DNA of 64,000 bases from Solirubrobacter taibaiensis (GCA_027587225.1 JAPDDQ010000002.1:1-64000); one strand, 5' to 3'. Counted from the stretch's first letter, positions 31,944 to 41,165 are shown. The notes: generated by a model from the letters alone, not told the origin. Numbers and translations are program-made.

Positions 31944-32675
31944 ATGACAGTGGTCGGATTCATCGGCGCAGGGAACATGGCGAGCGCGCTGGCGCGCGGC
32001 TGGGGCGATCCCGTCCTGGCCAGCGACAGCGGCTCCGGCCGCGCGGCGGCGCTCGTGGCCGAGCTCGGCGGGGAGGCGCTCTCCAACGCCGAGGTGTTCG
32101 CCCGCGCCGACGTCGTGATCCTCGCGCACAAGCCGTACCAGCTCGCAGCGGTGGCCGATCCGATCCGCACGGACACGCTGATCGTCTCGATCCTCGGCGG
32201 CACGCCGGTCGCGGAGCTCGAGGCCGCGTATCCCGATGCGCCCGTGATCCGGGTGGAGCCGAACGTCGCCACCGCGGTCGGAGCCGGAGTGACCTTGCTC
32301 GCGGCCTCCGAGCGGCCCGAGGCCGCCATTGCGCGGGAGCTCTTCGGGCGCGTCGGCAAGGTCGTCGAGCTGCCGGAGCACCTGATCGACGTGGCCGGAG
32401 CCGTGTCCGGTGTCGGGCCCGCCTACTGGGCGCTGATCGCCGAGGCGTGGGCCGACTCCGCCATCCGTCACGGCATCCCCGCGCCCCTAGCCGCCACACT
32501 GGTGGCTGAGACCATGGCCGGAACCGCCGCACTGCTCACCCAGACCGACACGCTCACCCTTCGCCGCGGGGTCACCTCGCCCGGAGGGTCGACGGCGCGT
32601 GGGCTGGCGGCACTCGAGCGCGGCGGGGTGCGCAGGGCACTGGCCGAGGCAATGGACGACGTGGTGGGAGGCTGA
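31944..32675 (+). CDS. proC: Pyrroline-5-carboxylate reductase
   Basis: Last step of proline synthesis. 243 residues; Rossmann start VVGFIGAGNMASALARGW and the C-terminal signature SGVGPAYWALIAEAW plus RRGVTSPGGSTARGLAALE. A little shorter than the E. coli enzyme. It sits 13 nt after sepF, in the position seen in several division clusters. Confidence 0.95.
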   Translation: MTVVGFIGAGNMASALARGWGDPVLASDSGSGRAAALVAELGGEALSNAEVFARADVVILAHKPYQLAAVADPIRTDTLIVSILGGTPVAELEAAYPDAPVIRVEPNVATAVGAGVTLLAASERPEAAIARELFGRVGKVVELPEHLIDVAGAVSGVGPAYWALIAEAWADSAIRHGIPAPLAATLVAETMAGTAALLTQTDTLTLRRGVTSPGGSTARGLAALERGGVRRALAEAMDDVVGG

Positions 32676-32677
32676 CG

Positions 32678-32962
32678 GTGCGCAACCAGATTGCGGACTT
32701 CGTAGCGGCATTGGTCGGCGTCTACACGCTGATCATCTTCGCTTCGATCATCGTGTCGTGGCTGTTCTCGTTCGGCGTGCGCGTGCCGTACTCACGTCCG
32801 CTCAATGCCGTCTTCGACTTCCTGCGTGACGTCACGAATCCCTACCTGCGGATCTTCCGCCGGCTCGGCCTGCAGTTCGGGCCGATCGACTTCAGCCCGA
32901 TCGTCGCGATCCTCGTGCTGACGATCGGCGGTCGATTGCTGGTCAGCCTCATACGCGGATGA
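32678..32962 (+). CDS. YggT-family membrane protein
   Basis: 94 residues, GTG start 2 nt after proC. Two membrane helices (ALVGVYTLIIFASIIVSWLF and IVAILVLTIGGRLLVSLI) separated by the family loop RDVTNPYLRIFRRLG. Precise function unknown; linked with division and osmotic stress in other bacteria. Stop overlaps the lspA start (ATGA). Confidence 0.88.
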   Translation: MRNQIADFVAALVGVYTLIIFASIIVSWLFSFGVRVPYSRPLNAVFDFLRDVTNPYLRIFRRLGLQFGPIDFSPIVAILVLTIGGRLLVSLIRG

Positions 32963-33408
32963 GTGCCCGTCGCACGGTCCTGCGCACCGCGCTCGTCGCG
33001 GTGGCGGTGATCTTCGCCGATCAGCTGACGAAGGCGATCGTCCGCGCGGAGATCTCGCGCTTCGAGCAGGTCGAGCTGATCCTCGGGATCAAGCTCGTCC
33101 ATACGCGCAACACGGGCGTGGCCTTCAGCATGCTCTCGGGCGGCGGGCCGATCGTCGTGATCGTGGCGTGCGTCGCGCTCGCCGCGCTGCTCATCTTCTT
33201 CGTCACGCATCTGAAGACGCGCCTGATCTGGCTGCCGGTCGGAATGCTGCTCGGCGGCGCGGCCGGCAACCTGATCGACCGGGTGCGGATCGGTGCGGTC
33301 ACCGACTTCGTGAAGCTCCCGCACTGGCCGGCGTTCAACGTGGCCGACATCGCGGTCACGTTCGGCGTGCTGATCCTGATCTTCGTCCTGGAGAAATACG
33401 CCAAGTGA
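32959..33408 (+). CDS. lspA: Lipoprotein signal peptidase (signal peptidase II)
   Basis: 149 residues, four membrane helices. Family motifs FADQLTKAIV, HTRNTGVAFSML, GGAAGNLIDRV and FNVADIAVTFGV contain the two catalytic Asp residues. It cleaves prolipoproteins after lipidation. ATGA overlap with yggT and GTGA overlap with the following pseudouridine synthase. Confidence 0.96.
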   Translation: MSARRTVLRTALVAVAVIFADQLTKAIVRAEISRFEQVELILGIKLVHTRNTGVAFSMLSGGGPIVVIVACVALAALLIFFVTHLKTRLIWLPVGMLLGGAAGNLIDRVRIGAVTDFVKLPHWPAFNVADIAVTFGVLILIFVLEKYAK

Positions 33409-34307
33409 TCATCGAAGTCCCCGCGGAGGCCGCCGGTGAGCGCCTCGACGTGTTCCTGGCCGAGGCGACCGGTTCGCGGTCGAAGGCCGTGAAGCTGATC
33501 GAGGCCGGCCGCGTACACGTGGACGGCAAGCCCCGGCAGAAGCGCTACGCCCTACTCGGCGGCGAGACGATCGAGTTCACCACGCTGGCGGAGCCCGAGC
33601 GCGAGCCGGTCCCGCCGGCGCAGTTCGAGATCGCCTATGAGGACGACCGCCTGATCGTGGTCAACAAGCCCGCGGGCGTGGTCGTCCACCCGGGGGTGGG
33701 CAACCGTGACGGGACGCTCGTGCAGGCGCTGGCCGGCCGTGTCGCGGGCGGCAACGACCCCGACCGGCCGGGCGTCGTGCACCGGCTGGACCGCGACACC
33801 TCAGGCCTGCTCCTGCTCGCCCGCGATGAGCAGACGATGTTCGCCCTGCAGGAAGCGCTGCGCCGGCGCGACATTACCCGCGAGTACGTCGCGCTCGTCG
33901 AGGGCCGCCCGCCCGCCAAGCGCGGCACGATCGACGCACCGCTCGGTCGCGACCGCCGGGTGCGTACGAAGATCAGCACCGACACGGACGACCCGCACGA
34001 GGCGATCACGCACTTCGAGATGGAGCGCACGTTCGACAACGACACGCTCCTGCGGGTCACCTTGGAGACCGGGCGCACGCACCAGATCCGCGCCCATTTG
34101 TTGGCGATCGGACATCCCGTCGCGGGTGACCCGGAGTACGGCCACGCGGGGAGACACGGGCTTTCCAGGCAGTTCCTGCACGCGCAACGACTTGCGTTCA
34201 ATCATCCTGAAACCGGGGCACCCATGGAGCTGCGGGCGCCACTGCCGGAGGACCTGGTCAGGGCCCTCCGGCAGGCGTCAGGGGAACGAACAGACACATC
34301 GGTGTAG
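33405..34307 (+). CDS. rluD: RluD-type 23S rRNA pseudouridine synthase
   Basis: 300 residues, GTG start at 33405. S4-like domain (GERLDVFLAEATGSRSKAVK), then the synthase domain with catalytic Asp in VVHRLDRDTSGLLLLA and the RTHQIRAHL motif. It follows lspA in the usual order. An RluA/C specificity cannot be excluded, hence symbol by likelihood. Confidence 0.88.
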   Translation: MIIEVPAEAAGERLDVFLAEATGSRSKAVKLIEAGRVHVDGKPRQKRYALLGGETIEFTTLAEPEREPVPPAQFEIAYEDDRLIVVNKPAGVVVHPGVGNRDGTLVQALAGRVAGGNDPDRPGVVHRLDRDTSGLLLLARDEQTMFALQEALRRRDITREYVALVEGRPPAKRGTIDAPLGRDRRVRTKISTDTDDPHEAITHFEMERTFDNDTLLRVTLETGRTHQIRAHLLAIGHPVAGDPEYGHAGRHGLSRQFLHAQRLAFNHPETGAPMELRAPLPEDLVRALRQASGERTDTSV

Positions 34308-34514
34308 GGGAACCGAACCTGCTCGTCACAAGCCGTAACGCAGGCGTCCGCAAAAACTTTTCTAAACTCATCTCTGCACGTTCCCAACCCCGGCAGTGAG
34401 CCTTCAGATAAGGCGCACATCCCGAGGCCGCGGTTCCTGCCCGGCGACCTACGCCGGGTCCGCGCTCCTCGTTGCCCGGGACCTGTACTCATCACGCACC
34501 AAGGAGCACCACCC
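34308..34514 (+). promoter_or_regulatory. rpsB promoter and leader
   Basis: CTAAAC within TTTTCTAAACTC (about 34361-34372) resembles the -10 TAAACT found at other genes. A perfect 7-bp hairpin CCCGGCG / CGCCGGG (34440-34458) lies 56 nt before the start codon. AAGGAG ends 9 nt before the ATG. Leader hairpins before rpsB bind S2 in other bacteria; here that is only a possibility. Confidence 0.45.
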
Positions 34515-35762
34515 ATGGCCGAAGTTGGCCTGAAGGAACTGCTGGAAGCCGGAGTCCACTTCGGTCACCAGACACGCCGCTGGAACCCGAAGATGCGCCG
34601 CTTCATCCACGGCGAGAACGGCGGCATCTACCTCATCGACCTGCTCAAGACGCAGGTGCTGCTCAGCCAGGCGCAGCAGTTCGCGACCGAGATCGCCCAC
34701 CGCGGCGGCACGGTCCTGTTCGTCGGCACCAAGAAGCAGGCACGCGACGGCATCAAGGAGATCGCCACCGCGTCGAACATGCCGTACGTCAACCACCGCT
34801 GGCTCGGCGGACTGCTGACGAACTACCAGACGATGGCCGCGCGTATCAAGCGCCTGCACGACCTCGAGCGCTACCAGGCCGACGGTCAGCTCTCGCTGTT
34901 GCCGACGCGTGAGCGTCTGTCCGCCGAGGCCGACCTCCTGAAGCTTCAGGCCAACCTGGGCGGCGTCAAGAACATGACCCGCGTCCCCGACGCGATGTTC
35001 GTCATCGACCTCAAGACCGAGGCGATCGCCGTGCGTGAGGCCCAGCGCCTGCGCATCCCGATCATCGGCTTGGTCGACACGAACGCCGACCCGGACGGCA
35101 TCGACTACGTCATCCCCGGCAACGACGACGCGATCCGCGCCTGCAACATCATCACGCAGGCCATCGGCGACGTCGTCCAGCAGGGCCGCGCCCGCTTCCG
35201 CTCCGAGGAAGAGGCCGCTCGCGCCGAGGCCGCGGCGCAGCAGCAGCGCGAGGCCGAGGAGCGCGCTCGCCGCGAGGAAGAGGAGAAGGCTGCCGCTGAG
35301 GCCGCCAAGCGCGCCGAGGCCGAGGCCGCGCTCACGACGGCCGCCGAGGGTGAGCCGCGCGACGTCGCCGAGGCGAACGTCGCCGCCGCCGTGAAGGCCG
35401 CGCCGAAGACGCCGGCCGGCACCGGCAACGCCGAGGCCGCCGCTGCCGAGCAGGCCGCGACCGAGGAAGCCGTGCCCGCCGCGGGTACCCCGGGTCCGAG
35501 CAGCGCGGAGCAGGTCGAGTCGCCCGACAAGGTCGAGCACGAGAAGGGCGCCGCGTCGCCCGTCGACGAGGCCGTGGAGGCCCCCGTCGAGCAGGCGCGT
35601 CAGAAGGCGTCCAAGGCGAAGGCCAAGCCGAAGGCCGCCGCGCCCGAGCCGGGCCCGAGCGCCGTCGCCGAGGAGGCCGCCGAGGCCGCTCCGGCCGACG
35701 TCGAGGCTGCCGAGGCCGCCGCTCCCGCCGAGACCACCGACGAGACGAAGGAAGAGAAGTGA
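34515..35762 (+). CDS. rpsB: Ribosomal protein S2 with long C-terminal extension
   Basis: 415 residues against about 230-290 usually. Residues 1-225 are a normal S2 core (GVHFGHQTRRWNPKM, RWLGGLLTNYQT, PIIGLVDTNADPDGIDYVIP). From about 228 on the chain is low-complexity Ala/Glu/Lys/Pro: first a charged helical stretch (EEERARR-type), then Ala/Pro-rich. The frame stays open to the tsf overlap and has the codon use of the core, so the tail is probably translated. Stop overlaps the tsf GTG. Confidence 0.96.
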   Translation: MAEVGLKELLEAGVHFGHQTRRWNPKMRRFIHGENGGIYLIDLLKTQVLLSQAQQFATEIAHRGGTVLFVGTKKQARDGIKEIATASNMPYVNHRWLGGLLTNYQTMAARIKRLHDLERYQADGQLSLLPTRERLSAEADLLKLQANLGGVKNMTRVPDAMFVIDLKTEAIAVREAQRLRIPIIGLVDTNADPDGIDYVIPGNDDAIRACNIITQAIGDVVQQGRARFRSEEEAARAEAAAQQQREAEERARREEEEKAAAEAAKRAEAEAALTTAAEGEPRDVAEANVAAAVKAAPKTPAGTGNAEAAAAEQAATEEAVPAAGTPGPSSAEQVESPDKVEHEKGAASPVDEAVEAPVEQARQKASKAKAKPKAAAPEPGPSAVAEEAAEAAPADVEAAEAAAPAETTDETKEEK

Positions 35763-36364
35763 CGACTCCCACCATTTCCGCCAAGCAGGTCAAGGAACTC
35801 CGCGACCGTACGGGCGCGGGCATGATGGATTGCAAGAACGCGCTGACGGAGTCGGGCGGCGACATCGAGGCCGCCGTCGAGCTCCTGCGCGTGCGTTTGG
35901 GCGACAAGGCGCTCAAGGTCGGTGACCGCGAGGCCACCGAGGGCACCGTCGCCTCCTACATCCACTCCAACGGCAAGGTCGGCGTGCTGGTCGAGGTCGA
36001 CTGCAACACCGACTTCGTCGCGCGCAACGAGGACTTCCAGGCGTTCGCCCGCGACATCGCGCTGCACATCGCCGCGGCCGCGCCGCTGTACGTCTCCGAG
36101 GCCGACATCCCGGCGGAGGCGAAGGAGGCCGAGCTGCGCGTCTTCGAGCAGCAGGCCGCCGACAAGCCCGAGCACATCCGCGGCAAGATCGCCGAGGGCA
36201 AGCTCAAGGCGTGGATGAATGACCACGTGCTGCTCAACCAGGTCCACGTCAACTCGGACAAGTACGACGGTAAGACGATCGAGGAGCTGCGCGCGAACCT
36301 CTCCGGCACCGCCGGCGAGAACGTCGTGATCAAGCGCTTCGCCCGCTTCGCGGTCGGGGCCTAG
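35759..36364 (+). CDS. tsf: Elongation factor Ts
   Basis: Nucleotide exchange factor for EF-Tu. 201 residues, short form; UBA-like N-terminus (VKELRDRTGAGMMDCKNAL), EGTVASYIHSNGKVGVLVEV and CNTDFVARNEDF motifs. GTG start overlaps the rpsB stop. Confidence 0.97.
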   Translation: MTTPTISAKQVKELRDRTGAGMMDCKNALTESGGDIEAAVELLRVRLGDKALKVGDREATEGTVASYIHSNGKVGVLVEVDCNTDFVARNEDFQAFARDIALHIAAAAPLYVSEADIPAEAKEAELRVFEQQAADKPEHIRGKIAEGKLKAWMNDHVLLNQVHVNSDKYDGKTIEELRANLSGTAGENVVIKRFARFAVGA

Positions 36365-37084
36365 TTGTCCGATCCGGTCTTCAGCCGGGTCCTCATCAAG
36401 TTGTCGGGCGAGGCCCTCATGGGCCCGCTCGACTACGGGACCGACCCTGTCACCGTCGGGCGGATCGCCGACCAGCTCAAAGTGGTCCACGATCGCGGCG
36501 TGGAGATCGGCATCGTGCTCGGCGCGGGGAACATCTTCCGCGGCCTGTCAGCGGCCGCGGACGGCATGGACCGCGCGACCGGCGACTACATGGGCATGCT
36601 CGCGATCGTGCTCAACGCGTTGACGTTGCAGGACGCGCTGGAGAAGCGCGACGTGCACACGCGTGTGCAGTCGGCGATCACGATCTCGGAAGTCGCCGAG
36701 CCCTACATCCGCCGGCGGGCCATGCGGCACCTGGAGAAGAAGCGCGTCGTGATCTTCGCGGCGGGCACGGGCAACCCGTTCTTCAGCTCCGACACGGCGG
36801 CGGCGCTGCGCGCCGTCGAGATGCACGCCGAGATCCTGCTGATGGCCAAGAACGGCGTCGACGGCATCTACACCGCCGACCCGCGCAAGGTCCCGGACGC
36901 CGAGTTCATCGCCGAGATCACCGCCCAGGAAGCGCTCGAGCGCAACCTGCGCGTGATGGATATGACGGCGCTGACGCTCTGCATGGAGAACAAGCTCAAC
37001 ATCCATGTCTTCGACATGGCCGACGACTCCAACATCAACCGGATAATCTCCGGCGATCGAGTGGGGACGCTGGTGACAACGTGA
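36365..37084 (+). CDS. pyrH: UMP kinase
   Basis: 239 residues, TTG start immediately after the tsf stop. Amino-acid-kinase fold: [45 protein letters not shown] and [13 protein letters not shown]. Makes UDP from UMP. Stop overlaps the frr start. Confidence 0.97.
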   Translation: MSDPVFSRVLIKLSGEALMGPLDYGTDPVTVGRIADQLKVVHDRGVEIGIVLGAGNIFRGLSAAADGMDRATGDYMGMLAIVLNALTLQDALEKRDVHTRVQSAITISEVAEPYIRRRAMRHLEKKRVVIFAAGTGNPFFSSDTAAALRAVEMHAEILLMAKNGVDGIYTADPRKVPDAEFIAEITAQEALERNLRVMDMTALTLCMENKLNIHVFDMADDSNINRIISGDRVGTLVTT

Positions 37085-37638
37085 TCGACGAACTCCTTCA
37101 AGACGCGCGCGAGCACATGGACAAGTCCGTGGAGGCGACGCGCCAGAAATTCCAGTCGGTGCGGGCGGGACGGGCTACTCCGTCGCTGCTGGATCGCATC
37201 AACGTGGAGTACTACGGGACGATGACGCCGCTGAATCAGATGGCGACGGTCAACGCTCCCGAGGCACGGCTGCTCACGGTGCAGCCGTACGACAAGAGCT
37301 CGCTCAAGGCGATCGAACGGGCGATCCAGGAGTCGGACCTCGGCCTCACGCCGAACAACGACGGCCAGATCATCCGCATGCAGCTCCCGGAGCTCACCGA
37401 GGAGCGCCGTCGGCAGCTCGTCAAAGTCGTCAAGGGCCTGACCGAGGACGGCAAGGTCGCGCTGCGCAACATCCGGCGCGACGTCATGCACGATCTCAAA
37501 GAGCTCAAGGACGCCGGCGAGGCCGGAGCGGACGACGAGCATCGCGCCGAAGAGGCGCTGCAGAAGCTGACCAACGAGAAGGTCGCCGAGCTCGACGCAG
37601 CGCTCAAGGCCAAGGAAGCCGAGATCACTGAGGTGTGA
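37081..37638 (+). CDS. frr: Ribosome recycling factor
   Basis: 185 residues, GTG start. Typical [24 protein letters not shown] at 24-44 and the C-terminal triple-helix segments ([28 protein letters not shown]). Overlaps pyrH and uppS by 4 nt. Confidence 0.97.
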   Translation: MIDELLQDAREHMDKSVEATRQKFQSVRAGRATPSLLDRINVEYYGTMTPLNQMATVNAPEARLLTVQPYDKSSLKAIERAIQESDLGLTPNNDGQIIRMQLPELTEERRRQLVKVVKGLTEDGKVALRNIRRDVMHDLKELKDAGEAGADDEHRAEEALQKLTNEKVAELDAALKAKEAEITEV

Positions 37639-38297
37639 GCGCCACCTACGTGGCCATCATCATGGATGGCAACGGGCGGTGGGCTCACCAGCACGGCGTC
37701 CCGATCTCAGAAGGCCATAAGGCAGGCGCCGATACGGTGAAGGCGCGTCTGCGCGACGCCGTCGACCTCGGCGTGCGTGAGCTGACGCTCTACTCGTTCT
37801 CGACCGAGAACTGGAATCGCCCGCAGGATGAAGTCGACGCGCTGATGGCGTTGTTCAGCGCGCGCATCATCGACGAGACGCCCGAGCTGCACGAGGAGGG
37901 CGTGAAGATGCGCTTCGTCGGGCGGCGTGAGGGTGTGCTCCCGGAGCTTCTGGAGCAGATGCGGTGGGCGGAGGAGAAGACCGCCTCCAACACGCGGATC
38001 ACGCTGTACGTCGCGTTCAACTACGGCGGCCGCTCCGAGATCCTGGACGCGGCGGAACGGTACACGGGCGGCGGTGAGGATGCGTTCCGGCAGTTGCTGT
38101 ACGCGCCCGAGATGCACGACCCGGACCTGCTGATCCGGACCTCGGGCGAGCAGCGGATCTCGAACTACCTGCTGTGGCAGGCGGCCTACTCGGAGCTGCA
38201 CTTCACCGACGTGCTGTGGCCCGACTTCTCGCGCGCGGACTTCGAGGAGGCACTCGCCTCCTACGAGGCGCGCGTGCGTCGGTTCGGGGTGCGTTGA
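37635..38297 (+). CDS. uppS: Isoprenyl transferase (undecaprenyl diphosphate synthase)
   Basis: 220 residues. Catalytic Asp11 in AIIMDGNGRWA, TLYSFSTENW, and LLIRTSGEQRISNYLLWQAAYSELHF (split here: LIRTSGEQRISNY and AYSELHF). Makes the polyprenyl carrier for peptidoglycan. GTG start overlaps the frr stop; cdsA follows after 3 nt. Confidence 0.95.
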   Translation: MSATYVAIIMDGNGRWAHQHGVPISEGHKAGADTVKARLRDAVDLGVRELTLYSFSTENWNRPQDEVDALMALFSARIIDETPELHEEGVKMRFVGRREGVLPELLEQMRWAEEKTASNTRITLYVAFNYGGRSEILDAAERYTGGGEDAFRQLLYAPEMHDPDLLIRTSGEQRISNYLLWQAAYSELHFTDVLWPDFSRADFEEALASYEARVRRFGVR

Positions 38298-38300
38298 GCC

Positions 38301-39149
38301 ATGCCCGTCCCGCGGCGCGGCGCTGACGAACCCCGCAAGCCCCGCCACGGGACCTCCGATCTGCTCGCCCGCGTGTTGGTGGCGATCCCGGCGGTGGCCT
38401 TCGCCGTCCTCATCATCTGGCAGGGCGAGTGGGTGTTCGCGGCCGGCATCGCCGCCCTCGGCGTGATCTGCGTGCACGAGCTCAGCGTGATGCTCGATCG
38501 CGCGCGACCGGTCCGGCTGGCAGCGATGCTCGGCGTGATCGGGCTGACGGTGGCGGGCACGGCCGGCGACGAGCGTCAGGTCCTGCTGGCTCTGGCGGCG
38601 ACCATCCCGCTGACGTTCTTCCTCGCGATCGCGGCCCCGACGCGCGAGCGCATCACCGCGTCGATGTCGGCGACGGTCTTGATCGTCGCGTGGATCGGCC
38701 TCGGCGTGGCACACGCGGCCATGCTGCGCGGGCTCGACCACGGCGGTGCGTTGGTCGTGCTGGTCCTGCTCGGCACGTTCGTCGGCGACACGTTCGCCTA
38801 CTTCGGCGGGCGCGCGTTCGGCCGCCACAAGCTCGCGCCGACGATCTCGCCCAACAAGACGGTCGAGGGCCTGGCGTGCGGCATCCTCGTCGGGACGCTG
38901 GCGGTCTGGTACTGGGCACAGACGTACTCCGACGACGGCTGGATCTCCGGCGTCGACGGCCTGCTGCTCGGGCTGGCCATCGTGATCGCCGCACCGATCG
39001 GTGACCTCTTCGAGTCATTGATCAAGCGCGACATGGGTACCAAGGACACGGGAACCCTGTTCGGGGCCCACGGTGGCGCCCTGGACCGCGTGGACGCCGC
39101 GCTGTTCGCCCTCGTCGCCGGCTACTACGTGTGGTTGCTCTTGGCATGA
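38301..39149 (+). CDS. cdsA: Phosphatidate cytidylyltransferase
   Basis: 282 residues, eight or so membrane helices. CDP-diacylglycerol synthase signature near the C-terminus: SPNKTVEGLACGI and GDLFESLIKRDMGTKDTG. Supplies CDP-DAG to phospholipid synthases. Stop overlaps the next gene's ATG (ATGA). Confidence 0.94.
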   Translation: MPVPRRGADEPRKPRHGTSDLLARVLVAIPAVAFAVLIIWQGEWVFAAGIAALGVICVHELSVMLDRARPVRLAAMLGVIGLTVAGTAGDERQVLLALAATIPLTFFLAIAAPTRERITASMSATVLIVAWIGLGVAHAAMLRGLDHGGALVVLVLLGTFVGDTFAYFGGRAFGRHKLAPTISPNKTVEGLACGILVGTLAVWYWAQTYSDDGWISGVDGLLLGLAIVIAAPIGDLFESLIKRDMGTKDTGTLFGAHGGALDRVDAALFALVAGYYVWLLLA

Positions 39150-39598
39150 ACGACGAGGAGAAGCGCGACCGGCAGATGATGGAGCTCCTCAACGAGCTCC
39201 GGGTCGCGCTACCGGGCGTGCAGTTCCTCCTCGCCTTCCTGCTCACCGTGCCGTTCGCCCAGGGCTTCGAGCGCATCACGTCGTTCCAGAAGAGCGTCTT
39301 CTACGCCGCGCTGTTGTTCACCGCGGCGTCCGTCGTCTTCCTCATCGCGCCGTCCGCCACCCACCGCCTGCGGTTCCACAAGAACGACCGCGCCTTCATC
39401 GTCGAATCGGCGCACAAGTACCTGATTGCGGGCTTGGCGTGCCTGGCGGTGGCGCTCATCCTGGCTTTGGTCATGGTCACGGACTTCCTTTACGACCACT
39501 GGATCGTCGTCGCGGGCCCGGCGGTCGTCGCTGTGCTGTTGGCGGTCCTGTGGTTCATCCGCCCCCTTCTCCGCCCCGCTGGCGAGGAGCGTCCTTAA
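39146..39598 (+). CDS. DUF6328-type four-helix membrane protein
   Basis: 150 residues from the ATG at 39146. Short charged N-terminus (MNDEEKRDRQMMELLNELRV) followed by four membrane helices. The ELRVALPGVQFLLAFLL start matches a small uncharacterised actinobacterial family. The stop TAA is the first three bases of palindrome copy d. Most of the gene is also covered by the antisense read-through end of the transposase frame. Confidence 0.72.
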   Translation: MNDEEKRDRQMMELLNELRVALPGVQFLLAFLLTVPFAQGFERITSFQKSVFYAALLFTAASVVFLIAPSATHRLRFHKNDRAFIVESAHKYLIAGLACLAVALILALVMVTDFLYDHWIVVAGPAVVAVLLAVLWFIRPLLRPAGEERP

Positions 39599-40186
39599 AG
39601 AGGGACTGTCCCGCTTTAGGTTCTTGCGTCTGCGAGGGCTGGGCGGGAGCGCGACCATCGCCTTGTAGCGCTCGAGGCCGTCTCCGCCGTCCGTCGAGAA
39701 GAAGGAGAGAAGGCGGCTCGTGTCGAGCCAGGCGGGAGCGCACCACCCGTTGACCACGTCGGCGTGGCTGCTCCAGAGATAGTCGGTCGCGGTCGAGCAG
39801 AGGCCGGCCGTCACCGGATTGCGCGCGATGTACGCCGCCGCGGTCCAGAGTTGCGCGTCGTTCTCGATCGTCACCGAGTCGTAGCGGTCCTGGAACAGGT
39901 GCCCGCTGAACCCGTGCCGGCGATTGAAGTACTGCGCGTAGCCGCCGTGGAGCCGGTGCATCCCTGTCCCGAGATTCGGCTCCTGGGTCTCGATGAGCAG
40001 GTGCATGTGGTTGCCCATCAGGCAGTACGAGAGCACTCGCCATCCGGTCCGCTTCACGACGTCCTCGAGCAAGGCGAGGTACCGCCGCCGATCCCGGTCG
40101 TCGGCGAAGATCGGCTGCTTTCGATTGCCTCGGGCGTACACGTGGTAGATGCCGGGCGCAACCTCGGCACGGGGAAGACGGGGCAT
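39209..40186 (-). CDS. REP-associated tyrosine transposase (RAYT, Y1/HUH family)
   Basis: 325 residues from the ATG at 40186. The IS200-like Y1 domain covers about 1-185: YHVYARGNRKQPIF, the HUH metal motif NHMHLLIE (His60, His62), FSGHLFQDRYDS, and YIARNP, whose Tyr119 is the likely nucleophile. Such enzymes nick single-stranded REP hairpins. The gene lies between palindrome copies d and e, both of the same variant. There is no stop at the domain end: the frame reads through copy d (residues 190-197) and 390 nt antisense to the DUF6328 gene before stopping at 39209. The last 130 residues are therefore doubtful as functional sequence. Confidence 0.88.
   Translation of the reverse strand: MPRLPRAEVAPGIYHVYARGNRKQPIFADDRDRRRYLALLEDVVKRTGWRVLSYCLMGNHMHLLIETQEPNLGTGMHRLHGGYAQYFNRRHGFSGHLFQDRYDSVTIENDAQLWTAAAYIARNPVTAGLCSTATDYLWSSHADVVNGWCAPAWLDTSRLLSFFSTDGGDGLERYKAMVALPPSPRRRKNLKRDSPSLRTLLASGAEKGADEPQDRQQHSDDRRARDDDPVVVKEVRDHDQSQDERHRQARQARNQVLVRRFDDEGAVVLVEPQAVGGGRRDEEDDGRRGEQQRGVEDALLERRDALEALGERHGEQEGEEELHAR
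39596..39618 (-). repeat. Palindromic repeat copy d (REP-like, variant C)
   Basis: Read on the minus strand: left arm TAAAGCGGGAC, central A, right arm GTCCCTCTTTA. It supplies the stop codon of the DUF6328 gene on the plus strand and is read through by the transposase on the minus strand. Left flank (minus) AGAAC. Confidence 0.92.
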
Positions 40187-40227
40187 GTCTTCCCTAGCTC
40201 TCGGTGCCGGAGGATTCGCCCCCGCGG

Positions 40228-40262
40228 CGTTCCTAAAGAGGGACTGTCCCGCTTTAGGAACG
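40228..40262 (-). repeat. Palindromic repeat copy e (REP-like, variant C)
   Basis: Same core variant as d and f, with arms extended to 17 nt on each side by CGTTCC / GGAACG. It lies 41 nt upstream of the transposase start and supplies the stop codon of the GlxA-type regulator (TCC TAA). Confidence 0.92.
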
Positions 40263-41165
40263 GAACGTACGGCGGTAGGCCGTGGGTGTGACGCTGAGGT
40301 GGCGGTGGAAGTGCTTGCGGAGGTTTGGTGCCGTGCCAAAGCCGCACTCGGCGGCGATGTCGTCGATCGAGGCCGACGTGGACTCGAGCAGCGCCCGGGC
40401 CGCATCGATGCGGCGTGTTAGCAACCAGCGCAGGACGGAGACGCCGGTCTCGGCGTGGAAGCGGCGGGCGAATGTGCGCTCGGATACGTGGGCATGGGCC
40501 GCCAGGTCACGAACCGTGAGCGGTTCGCGGAGGCGCTCGAGGGCCCAGGCGCGAGTCGGGGCGAGGGAACCGCCCGGGTGCTTGGGGAGCGGCTGCTGGA
40601 CGTACTGCGCTTGGCCGCCCTCGCGGTGAGGCGGGACGACGATGCGACGTGCGACGCGCGCGGCGAGGTCGGCGCCATGGTCGAGGCGCAGGATGTGCAG
40701 GCAGAGGTCCAGGCCCGAGGCGACGCCGGCCGAAGTAAGAACCTCTCCCTCGTCGATGTAGAGGACGTCCGGGTTGACGGACACGCGCGGATACAGCGCG
40801 GCGAGGTCGGCGGCGTCGCGCCAGTGCGTGGTGGCACGGCGGCCGTCGAGAATGCCCGCCGCGGCGAGCGCGAACGCGCCCGTGCAGATGGAGACGACAC
40901 GGCCGGGCGCGTTGCGCAGCGCCTCGAGCACATGCTCTTCGGGCACACGCAGATTCGGCGAGAAGCCCGGGACGATGACGGTGTCGGCGTCTGCGAGCGC
41001 CTCCAGTCCGGCCTGAGCAGTGATTGAGAAACCGGCGGTGGTGGGCACGACCGGAGACGCGGCGCACACGGTGACCCTGTACGGCGTCTCCTCGTACGTC
41101 CCGAAGATCTGCGCGGGGATCGCGAGGTCGAGCGGGACGACCGCGTCGAGCGCGAGGACGGCCAC
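40254..41165 (-). CDS. GlxA-type AraC-family regulator (DJ-1 domain plus HTH)
   Basis: 303 residues from the GTG at 41165, the first start after palindrome copy f. N-terminal DJ-1/PfpI domain (VAVLALDAVVPLDLAIPAQIFG, Cys in VVSICTGAFALAAAG), then an AraC double HTH (SERTFARRFHAETGVSVLRW and DIAAECGFGTAPNLRKHFHRH). The frame stays open upstream through copy f, but those residues are palindrome-encoded. The stop TAA lies inside copy e, so both ends of the gene touch repeats. The neighbouring DJ-1 protein gene is a likely target. Confidence 0.88.
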   Translation of the reverse strand: MAVLALDAVVPLDLAIPAQIFGTYEETPYRVTVCAASPVVPTTAGFSITAQAGLEALADADTVIVPGFSPNLRVPEEHVLEALRNAPGRVVSICTGAFALAAAGILDGRRATTHWRDAADLAALYPRVSVNPDVLYIDEGEVLTSAGVASGLDLCLHILRLDHGADLAARVARRIVVPPHREGGQAQYVQQPLPKHPGGSLAPTRAWALERLREPLTVRDLAAHAHVSERTFARRFHAETGVSVLRWLLTRRIDAARALLESTSASIDDIAAECGFGTAPNLRKHFHRHLSVTPTAYRRTFRS

